From: Asterionellopsis glacialis
Lineage: Eukaryota > Bacillariophyta > Plagiogrammaphyceae > Rhaphoneidales > Asterionellopsidaceae
Length of the DNA stretch: 40,254 bases
Assembly: GCA_014885115.2 (NCBI GenBank)
Contig: WKLE02002105.1
Location: 872-41,125 of the forward strand
Direction of reading: 5' to 3'
The notes beneath the pieces were generated by a model. It saw nothing but the letters and a program-made list of their open reading frames with translations, made no database searches and was not told where the DNA came from. Made by a program: the position numbers and the translations under genes. Shown here one piece after another: positions 1 through 10,108 of the stretch; the stretch's first letter is position 1, and every line of letters begins with the position of its first letter.

Positions 1-4
1 AGCA

Positions 5-119
5 AGCACTAAAAGGTGCTCATTTTTCCAGCAAAAAATGATATCTCTCGTAAGTCTGTACCAAATTGTACAGCAGAGATATCATTGCATATCAGGAAAA
101 ATGAGCACTAAAAGGTGCT
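5..119. repeat. Nested inverted repeat at the left edge, possible transposon terminus
   Basis: Three pairs of arms lie inside one another. GTGCTCATTTTTCC (16-29) pairs with GGAAAAATGAGCAC (95-108). ATGATATCTCT (38-48) pairs with AGAGATATCAT (75-85). CTGTAC (56-61) pairs with GTACAG (68-73). In addition AGCACTAAAAGGTGCT is itself a small palindrome, present at 5-20 and again at 104-119, and a third degenerate copy (AATAAAAGTACTCGTTTTTCTGG) lies at about 141-163. The block sits just beyond the C-terminal end of the decayed transposase, so it may be that element's terminal repeat or a small MITE. The window begins here, so the outer boundary cannot be seen. Confidence 0.6.
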
Positions 120-299
120 CGTTTTTTATGCTCAGGAGCCAATAAAAGTACTCGTTTTTCTGGACAATCTGAAATCAGAACACTTCCCTTACTTATGGAG
201 CTTGCAAGATCCAATCGGTTGGATGCGATGGTATTTTTTTGTTTTGATCATACACATTTTCCTGAATATAAATTTAATTGTAAAAATCCTATTATTTAA

Positions 300-3200
300 C
301 TACTTTCTATGTATATGTGACTCATAGTGATGAATATGACCCAGTTGTGCCGTCTGAGATACTGTAAGAAAACAAAAGTATCCCATTTGGATACTGTGAC
401 AATTGTGAACAAATTTATCAGTGCTGCACCTCCCGCATGTTTTCTAATGACAATATTTTTCACCAAACATATTCCTATTCTTGTTCTTGTTGATTAAATG
501 GTCAGTATGCTTTTGACCACATACTTTACAAATTTGTCTAAATGGCAAACCTTGTGGCAGGGTATTTAATGCTACTGAACTTTTTTTCTTTCAAGTATTT
601 TCTGTACATGGTTGTTTTGCTGCTGGTACGGCATATGGAGCAACACTACTTGCAACCCTGCATCTTCCCATAGTAGCCATGGCTAGTGATGAATTCAATA
701 CAAAAGGATGTCCAGATGGTGTGTTTGTAGCATCACCATCTGGATACATTCTAGGTACAGCATCTCCGATGACTGGTGATGCTGTATTTTTTTGGGCCTG
801 TTGTAGAACTTGATATAAGTTTCTAAGTCTACGATTGCCTGAATCTTGAGCTTCAATCAATGATGTACAGATGTCTTGTAGTTTGTCATAGTATTCTTGA
901 AGTTGTATCAGTGATTTTCTATAAATAATAGTGACCAAGTCATTAGTGAGTCTTGCAATGTACCACCTGCCAGATTCTTCATTCCATGCCTTCATGAAAT
1001 GATTGTATCCCGTATTGGTGTTTGGTGCAGCTCTACAGCTGTAGTCCTTGCTAATGTCATTAAATACTTTCTGCTACTCTACGGCTATCAGATCCATTGA
1101 ATCTACAGAAAATGGTATCCATGGTCAATCTGCAGCAAATTTAAAAAAAGGATTGTAATGAAGTTGCACAATGGGAGACATTTCTAGCCAACATGACCTC
1201 AAATGCCATATTCTTGTTGGAGATGTTGTCCAAGATGTCAGCTGCTACTGTAAGCTCCTGTGCATCAAGAACAGTGTCTTCATTCTCATTGGTTATCTCT
1301 ACTTCTTCAGAATCTTCTGGGGGAATATCATTCTGAACATTTGTATCTGGCTGCACTTAATTGAAATAAATCTTTATCAAGCTCAAAACCCAAAACTTTG
1401 TCACTAGGTGGCAAAATTGGTAGTGAAGTGTTTGTAAAGATTTTTTCATACCCAACATCTTCAGCCAATGAATTAGCCAGAGCTTTTGACTCTAAATTTG
1501 TTGTCCAGTCATTTTCAGCTCCAAGTCGGTTAATATTAACCAACTCCTCCCTGTCATCCAAGAACCACCACATTCCTCTATCCGCATGCAACAATCCAGC
1601 TCCAGTCCCCCTGAATACTGTCCAATTCCAGTTCTGATGTAGTCCCTTATTAGCAAAGGACATACCAGCCTTAAATACCTTCCCTGTGTGTGTCTTATCG
1701 TGCATGATAACATCAGGGGGGGGTATGAGGCAGTCTACATGCTTGAGCTGCCATTTCAGTACTTTTTGGACAATAGCATTTGTTTTTAATAGAGTTTTTT
1801 ATGCCTCTTTTGCTGGATTGTCATCATCTAGTGCAGCTGCCAAAGTAATTTTTTTGCACTCTGATAACATAAAAAACAATATCACTGCTTTTACTGATCT
1901 AGTAGCATCCTTCACAGTTGGGAATGTTGTATTACATTTATGTAATATCTCTTTTACTGTGGGTTGTTGCTGAAGTTTGTTGTTTATATTTGTCATCACT
2001 TAGAAGTAGTATCACCCTGCTCATAAATGCTCTGAACTTAAAATAGTCAGAGCATGTTTTGTCATTAAAGATCTCGTCCCATCTGACAAGCCAATGGAAG
2101 AGATCTAGACATATTTTGGCATTTGGAAATATTTCTTGCAATTTGTTTCTGGCAGTGCAACAGTTGTTGACATAAATAACATTTATTTCAGACCCAAGAC
2201 GTTCACATCTGGCCTTCAACCTAACAAGGTGGGGCCTTATTTCTTCAATGGATTCTGAATTCTTAATCATTCCCCACCATATACATTGTTTATTTTCATT
2301 CAGGATGGTAATGTATCCCACCCAGGGTCAAAAGTACCCCCTTTCTTTATCAACCCGCTTGCCCATTTTATAGTTTGCATCCAAACTTATTATGATTGCA
2401 CTAAGTGCCAACATCTTTCTTATCATAATAGGTTTCCTCCATAAGAAATAGGTTTGAAGAATATCTTCAACCATATGGGTACTTAGGAAATGAGCATTGT
2501 ACCCCTCTCTATCTAACATTTTAGAAAACTTAGGAAGGTCTGTTGTTGGTTGTTGTTGTACTGTAGTAGTAGTAATTGCTGGGGGTGTTTGTTCTTCTTC
2601 TGTCAGAGGTGACAGTCCTTGCACCACCACCTCAGTGACCACTGACTTGTCATGCACCCTGACTTCATTTCTAACTTTCTCCATAGTTGTTTTCTCTCTT
2701 AGCTATTTCATTTTAAATACTATCTGTCCATTTTGTCCAGTATCAGTCAGTGGATGGGAACTGAACTTTTACATAGGAGGAGTATATTCATGGCACCTGC
2801 TCCTATTGTGGCCTACAACCAATATATGAATTCTGTTGACTGCATGGATCAAAGAAGGGCAGTAAATCCTACCAGCCAGATGATGTGAGAAGCAACTTTA
2901 TATGAGTATTTTTACGTATTTACTAGATTTAGCAGTGCATAGTGCATATGCTGTGTATTATGAGGCAGATTTTTTTGAAGGAGAGCTGGAAAGTGATGGA
3001 CCATAACAACAACAAGAGCTAGAAGACAACAGAACACAAGGTTGTAAAAATGAGGACAACAACAATAAGAAGATGACATTCCTTGAATTCAAAAGAAATG
3101 TCTGTGAGCAGTTGGTTGACCCCTACAGAAGAAATAAGCTTATCAGATGTCAGCAGCAACAATCTAGATGTCAAAGTACTACAGAAATCCAGGTGTAGTT

Positions 3201-4080
3201 TTACAGAACAGCACAATAATGCAGACAATGTTTTGGGAACCATTAACCACAATCATATGCTGATTGAAAATAAAGGGAAGAGACCCCTTCTTTGTTTTTT
3301 TGTAAGATGAGGGGAATTCAGAAAAAAATCAATATATGGCTGTGTTGAATGTAAAAAGCCTATCACATAAATTTTTACACAGCATATCACTTCCAAGGTG
3401 CCCTGGAAGGCAATACTAGGGCACTTGCAGATATGGTAATTGCTGCAAGCAACATACCAAGAGCCCATAATAGAAAATGCAAGCTTGTTGAGAATATTTC
3501 TTCATTATCATTGCCATTGCCAAACATAACCAATGTAGAAAATCAAAATTAATAAAATAAACTAATAGATAGAAAAACCATTAGTGCACAAGTAGTAATT
3601 TGTTTCCTAGTAGTAACATAAATGACTTGTTTCTAATAGTTCTATAATTATAGTAAATTCAATTGTCTTCTTGTTGTAGTGAACATTCTTATAGCACTAT
3701 GTATGTATTGCAGTTGTTATTCTGCTTGAAAGTTGACGTATTCTTTATTTTCATCAGAAAAAAGAGCTCTTATTTCCTTCTTGACACAGACCAATAGAGG
3801 AATTCTAATTCCTTTCCCAAGATGACCATGCTTCATGTGAGTAAATGTTCAATATAAGTGTTTCCTCATGATGGTGTTACTGACTTTATTACCATCACCA
3901 TCTACAATTACCTCCTTTCTATCCTTGACTTCCTGGAAGTAGAGTAGTTGAATCTCTCCCTTCACCCCTTCTCCGTATGTTAGCCAGCCACATGGGGTAT
4001 CACCACAAACAGAGGTCCTCCTCTTCATCATCATTGGTCAGGCTATCATCCAGTTGTGTAGGGGGATCTTGATTGGACAT
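300..4080 (-). pseudogene. Decayed DDE-type DNA transposase, interrupted by another element
   Basis: Read right to left, homologous-looking pieces follow each other. An N-terminal piece starts at the ATG at 4080 (MSNQDPP...) and, after a frameshift near 4010, gives CGDTPCGW and then GHLGKGIRIPL (to about 3650). A central piece (2750-2328) holds SLDANYKMGKRV. It continues in the same frame through a TGA at 2328-2330 into VIYVNNCC and LDLFHWLVRW (2321-1938). Further pieces cover DKTHTGKVFKAGMSF and WNWTVFRGTG (1800-1330), an acidic stretch (1356-1141) and a helical region (995-591). Through another TGA, a Cys/His-rich tail (ICKVCGQKHTDH, then CH, CGRC, HNCH) ends near 300-400. At least five in-frame stops and two frameshifts make it non-functional. 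The D...D order and LFHxxxRW resemble cut-and-paste transposases of the MULE/KDZ type, but I cannot fix the superfamily. Sequence between the N-terminal and central pieces is missing or displaced by the piggyBac-like relic. Confidence 0.72.
2790..3470 (+). pseudogene. piggyBac-type transposase relic (C-terminal half)
   Basis: Translated in shifting + frames, the segment gives VAYNQYMNSVDCMDQ (from 2790). This fits the piggyBac DDE_Tnp_1_7 signature YNxYMxGVDxxDQ. It is followed by IFTYLLDLAVHSAYAVYY (about 2905), matching the family's hydrophobic LLDxAVxNAY block, then FLEFKRNVCEQLV (about 3077), matching the LEFRRxLxxxLV block. A Cys-containing end (GCVECKKP, about 3340) is a possible remnant of the C-terminal zinc-binding domain. 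Stops and at least two frameshifts break it, and the N-terminal two thirds are absent. It lies in the opposite direction to, and inside, the larger transposase pseudogene, so it probably inserted into it. I could not identify its terminal repeats or a TTAA target duplication with confidence. Confidence 0.6.
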
Positions 4081-4414
4081 GGTTGTTTTGAAAATAAGGT
4101 GAATTGTTGAGGTTGTCTGCAGAGATGTCTTTGTGAAAAAAAATCCGAGATTTGGGTAATTGTCAGGTGGTTGAGTGCACTTGAATTGTAAAAAAACACA
4201 GATCATTGGGTGAGATTTTCACGTGAAGCATTTTGAGTGGCTGGGGAGCAAGCCTAAAAATGCTAATGGTTGGGGTTTACATACAACACAAAAAAGTGTG
4301 TAAGAGGAAATATATTTCATTTGAGAATTTTCTGGGGTTAAAGGGTTAATTACCTCTGAAAGAGGGAGCAACATTACTATGCCGCTAATGTCGATGGCGG
4401 CACAACACAACAAT

Positions 4415-5560
4415 CAGACAAACAACACACACAAAAAAAGAAGACTATCTGGTGATGTAAATTATGAGACTAGTTTGATCTGGAGAAGATATGGCAATTT
4501 AGTAAGAAGTAAAGATTCAGGAAAATTTAGTAAAAGGTAAATTGGAGTCCATCTGCATGTCCACGCAACAACCATCCTCAAGAGTGTCCTACAGGGAGTG
4601 TGTAGTTCAATGTCCTCAATCCAAAAGTCTACTATTCCTATTGCCTGTTCAGTAATATCTAATGATTACAAAACAGCCTCCCAAGATGACATGGCAAGAG
4701 AAAACCTTATGAATTATGCCAACTTTGAAAAATAGTTGAACTATAAGGTGCCCTACTCCTGATCCCAGGCCATATAGTATCACATCATCCCTCTATCATC
4801 ACCATCCATTATGGAATTTTTGTCACTTTGGATTCCTATTTTGTGAATATGTTGCCATATTCCTAATGATGTGACTTCATCATATGCAAGTTATTTTTTT
4901 CATTTCTCTAATATCTTTGTCTGAGTTTCTGTTATTTCCGCTTGATTGCTTTAGCATGTTGGTATAAACAAGAGTATCTTGCCAGTGATATTCCAATATG
5001 CTATCCACCAGCAAATGATCATGATGTGATTAAGCTTTCCCCAATGGTGTCTCTATGTTTGCTAGATATGCCATTTTGTAATCATGATCTACTTCTTTAA
5101 ATCCTATAGAACTACTTTTCACCAGTTTAATTTTTATAGTGAGAAACAGAACATCGACTTCCAAAGCATCACTCTCCTTTGTTTGGTGCTTTTGTACTGG
5201 TAGGACAGGACATACAGTACTGTGGAAGCAAGATAATGGTCTGCAATGCTCTGGTATATTATTCTCATGTTGTGGGAACTTTGGGTCTTCTATTATTGTC
5301 TTGGGTTACTGTATCTTTGGAAGATATTTTTTGTGGTGGATTTTTGTTTTGTTTTTTCAAGTACACCCGCACGCGTGGGAGTGCCGATCTTTTTTGTCTC
5401 GACAGAAAATTTTCCACGTGGCTGTCCGAACAAAGAAACATTCCTTCCTAAAGATTCCTTTTTGATTTATTACATATATGTTAAAACATACGTAAACAAG
5501 GAATCACCTTTTTCATCGAGGAGAGCAAATTCGAAACATCTTGAAACGACCTCAAAACGA
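4415..5560. other. Gene-free stretch, about 1.1 kb
   Basis: Both strands are broken by stops at short intervals. The open stretches on the + strand near 5139-5644 are T-rich, overlap each other in three frames and resemble no protein I know. The left part is probably further eroded mobile-element DNA, judged only by its position. The right part runs into the promoter of the thioredoxin-like gene. Confidence 0.5.
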
Positions 5561-5565
5561 AGCAC

Positions 5566-5573
5566 TGACGTCA
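5566..5573. promoter_or_regulatory. Perfect CRE palindrome TGACGTCA upstream of the thioredoxin-like gene
   Basis: TGACGTCA lies about 215 bp before the ATG at 5788. A CCAAT motif follows about 45 bp downstream. CRE-type elements bound by bZIP factors are known from diatom plastid carbonic anhydrase promoters that respond to CO2, light and cAMP. Functional use here is inference. Confidence 0.4.
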
Positions 5574-5787
5574 ATCAAACGATCATCGAAGATTTCGCCC
5601 TCCGCCTTCCACTCGCACCCAATCACACATTCTTCGCCTGCTAATATTATACTGTACACACACAACATAAAGCCGCTATTCTTTGTAGGACTACTCGTAC
5701 TTTGGCAATCAACTTGACTGGAGCTTCCCACACCACAGCTGTCATAAAACAAGTTCGTCTCTAGTTTTCTCCAAATCGAATATAAAA

Positions 5788-6243
5788 ATGAAGATCGTTG
5801 CTCTTTGTGTCGCTGCTCTTGCAGCATCAGCCAATGCTTTTGTTCCTAGTTCCCAAAGGTCTTCTCCTGTTGCATTTGCAAGATCTGCAACCCAACTCGG
5901 CGCAAAATACAACTCTATGGATGAGATTTTAGCTCTCTTCCCTGAAGAACTTCCTGTCTTGATCAATTTCTATGATGCTGCAACTGAAGATGAAATCAAG
6001 AATGACATTTTCCGTGCCAAAACTCTTTTAAAGGACCGTGCAACTGTCTGCAGTATCAAACAGCAAGATTATCCTGAAATTGCCAAGCTTTGGGATTGTG
6101 ACACAAAGACTCCATCGATGATTTTGTTCCAAGACGGAAAGCCTGTCACTCGAATTTACGAAGAAAGTCACTATTTGGAGATTGTTGCCAGGGTTGGGAA
6201 GTATTGCAGAGCTCCTGGTGAGGAATTCAAAGCAGCAAATTAA
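5788..6243 (+). CDS. Plastid-targeted thioredoxin-fold protein without CxxC
   Basis: The product has 151 residues. Residues 1-17 form a signal peptide ending ANA, followed by FVPSS; this is the Phe at +1 that marks diatom plastid presequences, with a short Ser/Arg-rich transit region after it. Residues ~45-140 look like a thioredoxin fold: PVLINFYD as the central strand, and TPSMILFQDGKPVTR containing the cis-Pro loop and following strands. The position where a thioredoxin has WCxxC reads YDAATED, so no redox-active cysteines are present there, although single cysteines occur at CSIK, WDCD and YCRA. It is therefore unlikely to be a classical disulfide reductase; a structural or scaffold role is possible. 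The ATG at 5788 is preceded by an A/T-rich leader. It is a single exon and has no close functional neighbours. The fold is fairly sure, the function unknown. Confidence 0.85.
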   Translation: MKIVALCVAALAASANAFVPSSQRSSPVAFARSATQLGAKYNSMDEILALFPEELPVLINFYDAATEDEIKNDIFRAKTLLKDRATVCSIKQQDYPEIAKLWDCDTKTPSMILFQDGKPVTRIYEESHYLEIVARVGKYCRAPGEEFKAAN

Positions 6244-6702
6244 AAGGGTGAAGAGCAACATGGTGTTGAGATAGGGATTGACGGTATACTTGCGCATACA
6301 ATGCGCTGGGAACTTGCCATTCAGTAATCTCTCTAGAAGGGGGATAATCAAACTTATTTTTTGACAATACCTGCCTGTGTGTGCTGTTTAAGAATTAGAT
6401 TTTATGGTAGTTTGTAGTACGCGAATGCGCACGCTAAGAACCTTAGATGGTAACAATAATGAATAGTCAATATGCTTTCATAGTACACGGATTTCTAGAT
6501 TTGGCGTTTTCTTTTGATATTGGATCATTGATGAACACCTGTTGCAGTAATTCTCAGATGTGAAACCTGCTTTAGATCCGTATTGTTTTATTGTAATAAA
6601 ATTACGCCGTGTGAAAAATGAAACTTACACATCCATGGGAGTCAGAATGTAGAAGAAGCGCTCAAGTTATTCTGTTTTAGTTTTTATTTCAATTTTTAGT
6701 CT
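6244..6702. other. 3' flank of the thioredoxin-like gene, no gene seen
   Basis: This is about 460 bp of AT-rich sequence with frequent stops in all frames. The small open stretch on the - strand at 6028-6351 overlaps the thioredoxin-like gene and is only its antisense shadow. I see no repeats or RNA-like structures of note. Confidence 0.5.
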
Positions 6703-6978
6703 CTATTCATAGCATCGAATTGATGTTTCATCACCATTTCGTGCACTTTGGCCTACCTTGAGTAGGTACTGTTGATGATACTCCTCTGCACCCCAAAACT
6801 TACTAGCAGGTTTAACATCTGTAACACAGTCGTCACCCGAAATCACCAACAATTTTTTCTGCGACAGACGTGATCGTGATGGTAAACCCCATGACGACAC
6901 TGGAAAGAAACTTGTCGAGAGTTGATTATGTAATAGCCTTAACTCTGATAAAGATATATTGTGACCGTTAGCTCCCAC
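6703..6978 (-). pseudogene. Orphan C-terminal fragment of peptide methionine sulfoxide reductase A
   Basis: The last ~45 codons read VTDVKPASKFWGAEEYHQQY, then LLKVGQSARNG...SIRCYE and a stop. This matches the C-terminal end of eukaryotic MsrA (VTEI.PA..FY.AEEYHQQYL...QSA.KG...IRCYG). The remaining upstream ~45 codons are not recognisable as MsrA. No ATG opens the frame; it runs on to a TGA just above 7000. No GCFW active-site exon is visible between here and the SET gene starting at 7150 on the other strand. The YHQQY segment contributes to substrate binding, but the catalytic cysteine would be in the missing part. It may be a truncated duplicate or a relic. A rearranged gene with distant exons cannot be excluded. 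Confidence 0.5.
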
Positions 6979-7149
6979 ATATTTTATCTCTTCTGCCCCA
7001 GTGCGAGAAAATCAAATAATAAATGTATACAATAAACTTCCATCCATCGAGCAGCATACAATCATTTCAAAAGCATCGATGGAGACACTGGATAGATGAG
7101 ATTGATGCTCTAGACTAGCATATACTGATTTAATTCCATTGAAAAAAAG

Positions 7150-8979
7150 ATGAGCAACAATCGAACTGTACGTAATAAATCTAAATCAAAGACGACAAAA
7201 CATAAAAAGAACAATCAAACAGGAAAGAATGACAATAGCAACAACAACAATGATCATAATCGTGATGACGATGCTGCCACGACGATTCATTACGTAGGTT
7301 TTTTGTTATCATTGTGTGTATTGGGATTTGCTATCTATTCCAAATACCATACTTCTAAAATCAGAACTACTACTGGTAGAACGATGGCAGATGATGATTC
7401 GTTTTCGTCCAGGTCATCACCATTTGCTTCAAGTATGGAACTGGATTCAAGTATCTTTTCCTCGAATGATGCTAGCAACGCACAAAGAAGAAAAATATGG
7501 CAGCAACAAGATCAATATCAAGAAAAAGATAACGATGAACAGCAACAGCAAGAAGATCCAAGCTTAGAATGTTCCATTTTTGTAGCACCATCTACTGTAC
7601 CTGGTGGTGGTTGGGGTATGTTTGCTGCCAAATCATTTGAAAAAGATGAAGTCATTGAGATTGCACCATTTTACGTACCATTGCCACCTCAATCACCTGT
7701 GATTTACAATTCCATTCTTAAGGATTACATATATGGCTACTATCATCGTAAAATACCTTATAATCAGCAACTTCGTCCAATACCCCTAGCTTCTGTATCA
7801 TTGGGGTATATTATGGTAGCCAATCATCATTCCAAACCAAACATTCAATCGTACTTTTATGGTCAAGAACCACCACTACCGCAAACCTCCTCCAAGCAAC
7901 AATCCCAGCAAAAAGGAAGCGCAGCAAGTCATGGGTTCATATCACTACGTGATATCCAAGCTGGTGAAGAATTATTTTCTTCGTATAGTGCAGATGGCAG
8001 TGATGATTGGTTTGTAGAACGAGGCTTAGTAATGAACACCCCCAATCCAACTAACGATAATGACTCTCATGCTGATAATGTATCAATTATTCCAAATCTA
8101 AATGCAGCAAAACAAAGATATTGTCCTAAATTATATGGTGGTATAGGACAACCAACCTTACTTGAACGAATGATGACACCATCATCAACAATGGAGGGGA
8201 AGGAAGTTAAACAACATCCCTACTATCATAAAGCATTATTCCCTCCTGTAGATGCTGGATGGGGCAATGTCATGGCACGTGAAAATGTAAAGGAAGGGGA
8301 TATAATTGAATCTGTTCCAGCTTTGATATTGACAAGACATCAAACCAATGGAACGGCGTTGGCACCTTTAATTATTGGATGGAATGATTTATCAACTGAA
8401 CTTCAAATTACATTACAACAAATACGACAAGGAGATGGCAATGCCTTGTTTACACAGTATCAAGATACTACTACTCAAAAGCGAATAGATAATTGGAAAG
8501 GTTTTGACAATATTGCTATTCTACCTTTGGGGAGTATTGGTATAGTACGAAGAATAGTAGTACCAAAAGAACAAGCAAACAATCCAAAAAGTGATGATAA
8601 TGGCAGTGACACCATTAATTGTCATTTACAAATACGATCATCCTTGTCGGACCATGATTCAAACTTGTCAACTTCTGATATCACCACAACAACAACAACA
8701 AGAAGAAGAATAACAAGCCATACTGAAAATGGGAATGCTGGTATTGTAGTAGATCTTGTAGCAAGTCAATCCATCAAGGTGGGTGATATACTCCAAGTGA
8801 ATTTACCCATGACAGGAACACCACAAGAGCGAATGTTATTATTAGAACAGATACAACAAACAGGACAACCTTTGCCACCTCTGGATATGGTTCAAGACAT
8901 TCTTGTTTCGAGTGAAGCTGCTACTGTCGATTCTGTTTCCTCGGTCCAACCATCAAAACCACAACATGTCGACCTTTGA
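7150..8979 (+). CDS. Membrane-anchored SET-domain protein with a degenerate second repeat
   Basis: The single exon encodes 609 residues. The N-terminus is basic and Asn-rich (1-45), followed by one membrane segment (about 47-64, YVGFLLSLCVLGFAIY). A SET domain lies at 141-280: it opens with CSIFVAPSTVPGGGWGMFAA, has NHHSKPN at 225-231 (the family's NHSCxPN pseudoknot motif) and ends with GEELFSSY at 272-279. SET proteins transfer methyl groups from S-adenosylmethionine to lysines, usually of histones but also of other proteins. A Gln-rich insert (245-258) splits the domain. Residues ~369-560 repeat the plan in degraded form: AGWGNVMARENVKEGDIIE resembles GGWGMFAAKSFEKDEVIE, and GIVVDLVASQSIKVGDIL resembles the end, but no NHxxxPN is present. 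The membrane anchor argues against chromatin as the site of action. Substrate unknown. Confidence 0.85.
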   Translation: MSNNRTVRNKSKSKTTKHKKNNQTGKNDNSNNNNDHNRDDDAATTIHYVGFLLSLCVLGFAIYSKYHTSKIRTTTGRTMADDDSFSSRSSPFASSMELDSSIFSSNDASNAQRRKIWQQQDQYQEKDNDEQQQQEDPSLECSIFVAPSTVPGGGWGMFAAKSFEKDEVIEIAPFYVPLPPQSPVIYNSILKDYIYGYYHRKIPYNQQLRPIPLASVSLGYIMVANHHSKPNIQSYFYGQEPPLPQTSSKQQSQQKGSAASHGFISLRDIQAGEELFSSYSADGSDDWFVERGLVMNTPNPTNDNDSHADNVSIIPNLNAAKQRYCPKLYGGIGQPTLLERMMTPSSTMEGKEVKQHPYYHKALFPPVDAGWGNVMARENVKEGDIIESVPALILTRHQTNGTALAPLIIGWNDLSTELQITLQQIRQGDGNALFTQYQDTTTQKRIDNWKGFDNIAILPLGSIGIVRRIVVPKEQANNPKSDDNGSDTINCHLQIRSSLSDHDSNLSTSDITTTTTTRRRITSHTENGNAGIVVDLVASQSIKVGDILQVNLPMTGTPQERMLLLEQIQQTGQPLPPLDMVQDILVSSEAATVDSVSSVQPSKPQHVDL

Positions 8980-10108
8980 TAAAAAAAGAAGACACACAAG
9001 TTAGAGTGACAATGATTTCAATGACGCGCACAGAGTAAAGAATATGTTTTGAATTGACAAGGTGACTATGTTACCAAAAAAATACTACATTTACAATGTA
9101 ACATTCTAGCAACACCATGTTGGAAACATGAAATATGCAGAGACAGGTATTCATCTTTTTAAAAAAATAGACAAAGATCTACAGTAAGTTGCCAATAGGA
9201 GTGTATAAACTACGTTCTCAGCACTACATTCAATATGGAAGATAAGATGAATAGAGAAGGAAAGAGAATGCTATTCAGGAGCTTTCACGTTGGTAAATCT
9301 CTTCAATTCGAGGGACACTCCAAATCGTAGAAGGAGGGAGGGGTTAAAGGATCAGTTGTTACTCACAGACGCTCTCAACAGAAAATGCTACTCATCAGCC
9401 CATTATCATAATATTTTAATAGTTTTCAGCAAGATTGTTGTTTTAGAAACTCCATTGCAATGAAATACATTACTGTATCAATCCATCCCCCAACAAGGAA
9501 TCTTTTGTTATCCCTATTTTCTACACACTCACTACACTAAGGAGAGTGTTAAAGTGTTACGTCTAACAGACATATAGTGGATTTGGTTAGTCTGTCCGTC
9601 ATCTGGTTCGCGTTCTTGTGTATCTTCGCTCCGTTTCCGACCTGTGTTCTAGCACAATTAGTAGTAATGAAAATGAAGTATGTAGATTTATACTTGATAT
9701 CTGGTATTGCGCGTGCAAATACCTCGTGTTGGGACGACCTCGCAAGTCGAAGAGGAACTGATTGGGTAAGATCTTTTTTGTTGGTGGTGGGCGTCCTTTT
9801 TTGGTGGGAAGTGTGCTGGTGTGAGATCTCAGGACCCCCATTCGTTATCTCAGCTGCAGTGCCTGCTGCAAACACAAAGGATACAAAATCAAGGAGAGTC
9901 GCACAACTTCCATTTAACTTCACAGTGTCCACTCTAGGCGTCGCTGTCTCTTCGGTGTGTTAGTGGCAACACAACTACTGCTTGAGTAGTTGTCTCTAGA
10001 GCTCCAAAGCGTATTTATTTGGTGGTTGTCAGCAGATTCAAAAAAAAAACACAAGACTGAATCCCTTTTTTACTTATATTTAAAATAAAGGATACTAGCC
10101 TAAAAATC
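8980..10108. other. Intergenic region, 1.1 kb, no supported gene
   Basis: The region lies between the SET gene and TOM70. From 9549 to 9963 both strands stay open for ~127 codons. The + frame has no ATG near its start (it opens at a GTG), and neither translation resembles a known protein. The most economical reading is a stop-poor promoter or leader region for TOM70. The A/T-rich stretch just before 10109 is its probable leader. Confidence 0.5.

Noticed and set aside
5139..5644. Overlapping open stretches of 90-132 codons on the + strand before the thioredoxin-like gene
   Set aside because: Three frames are open at once in T-rich DNA, the translations are Phe/Cys/Trp-rich and mutually incompatible, and the region is the promoter of the next gene.
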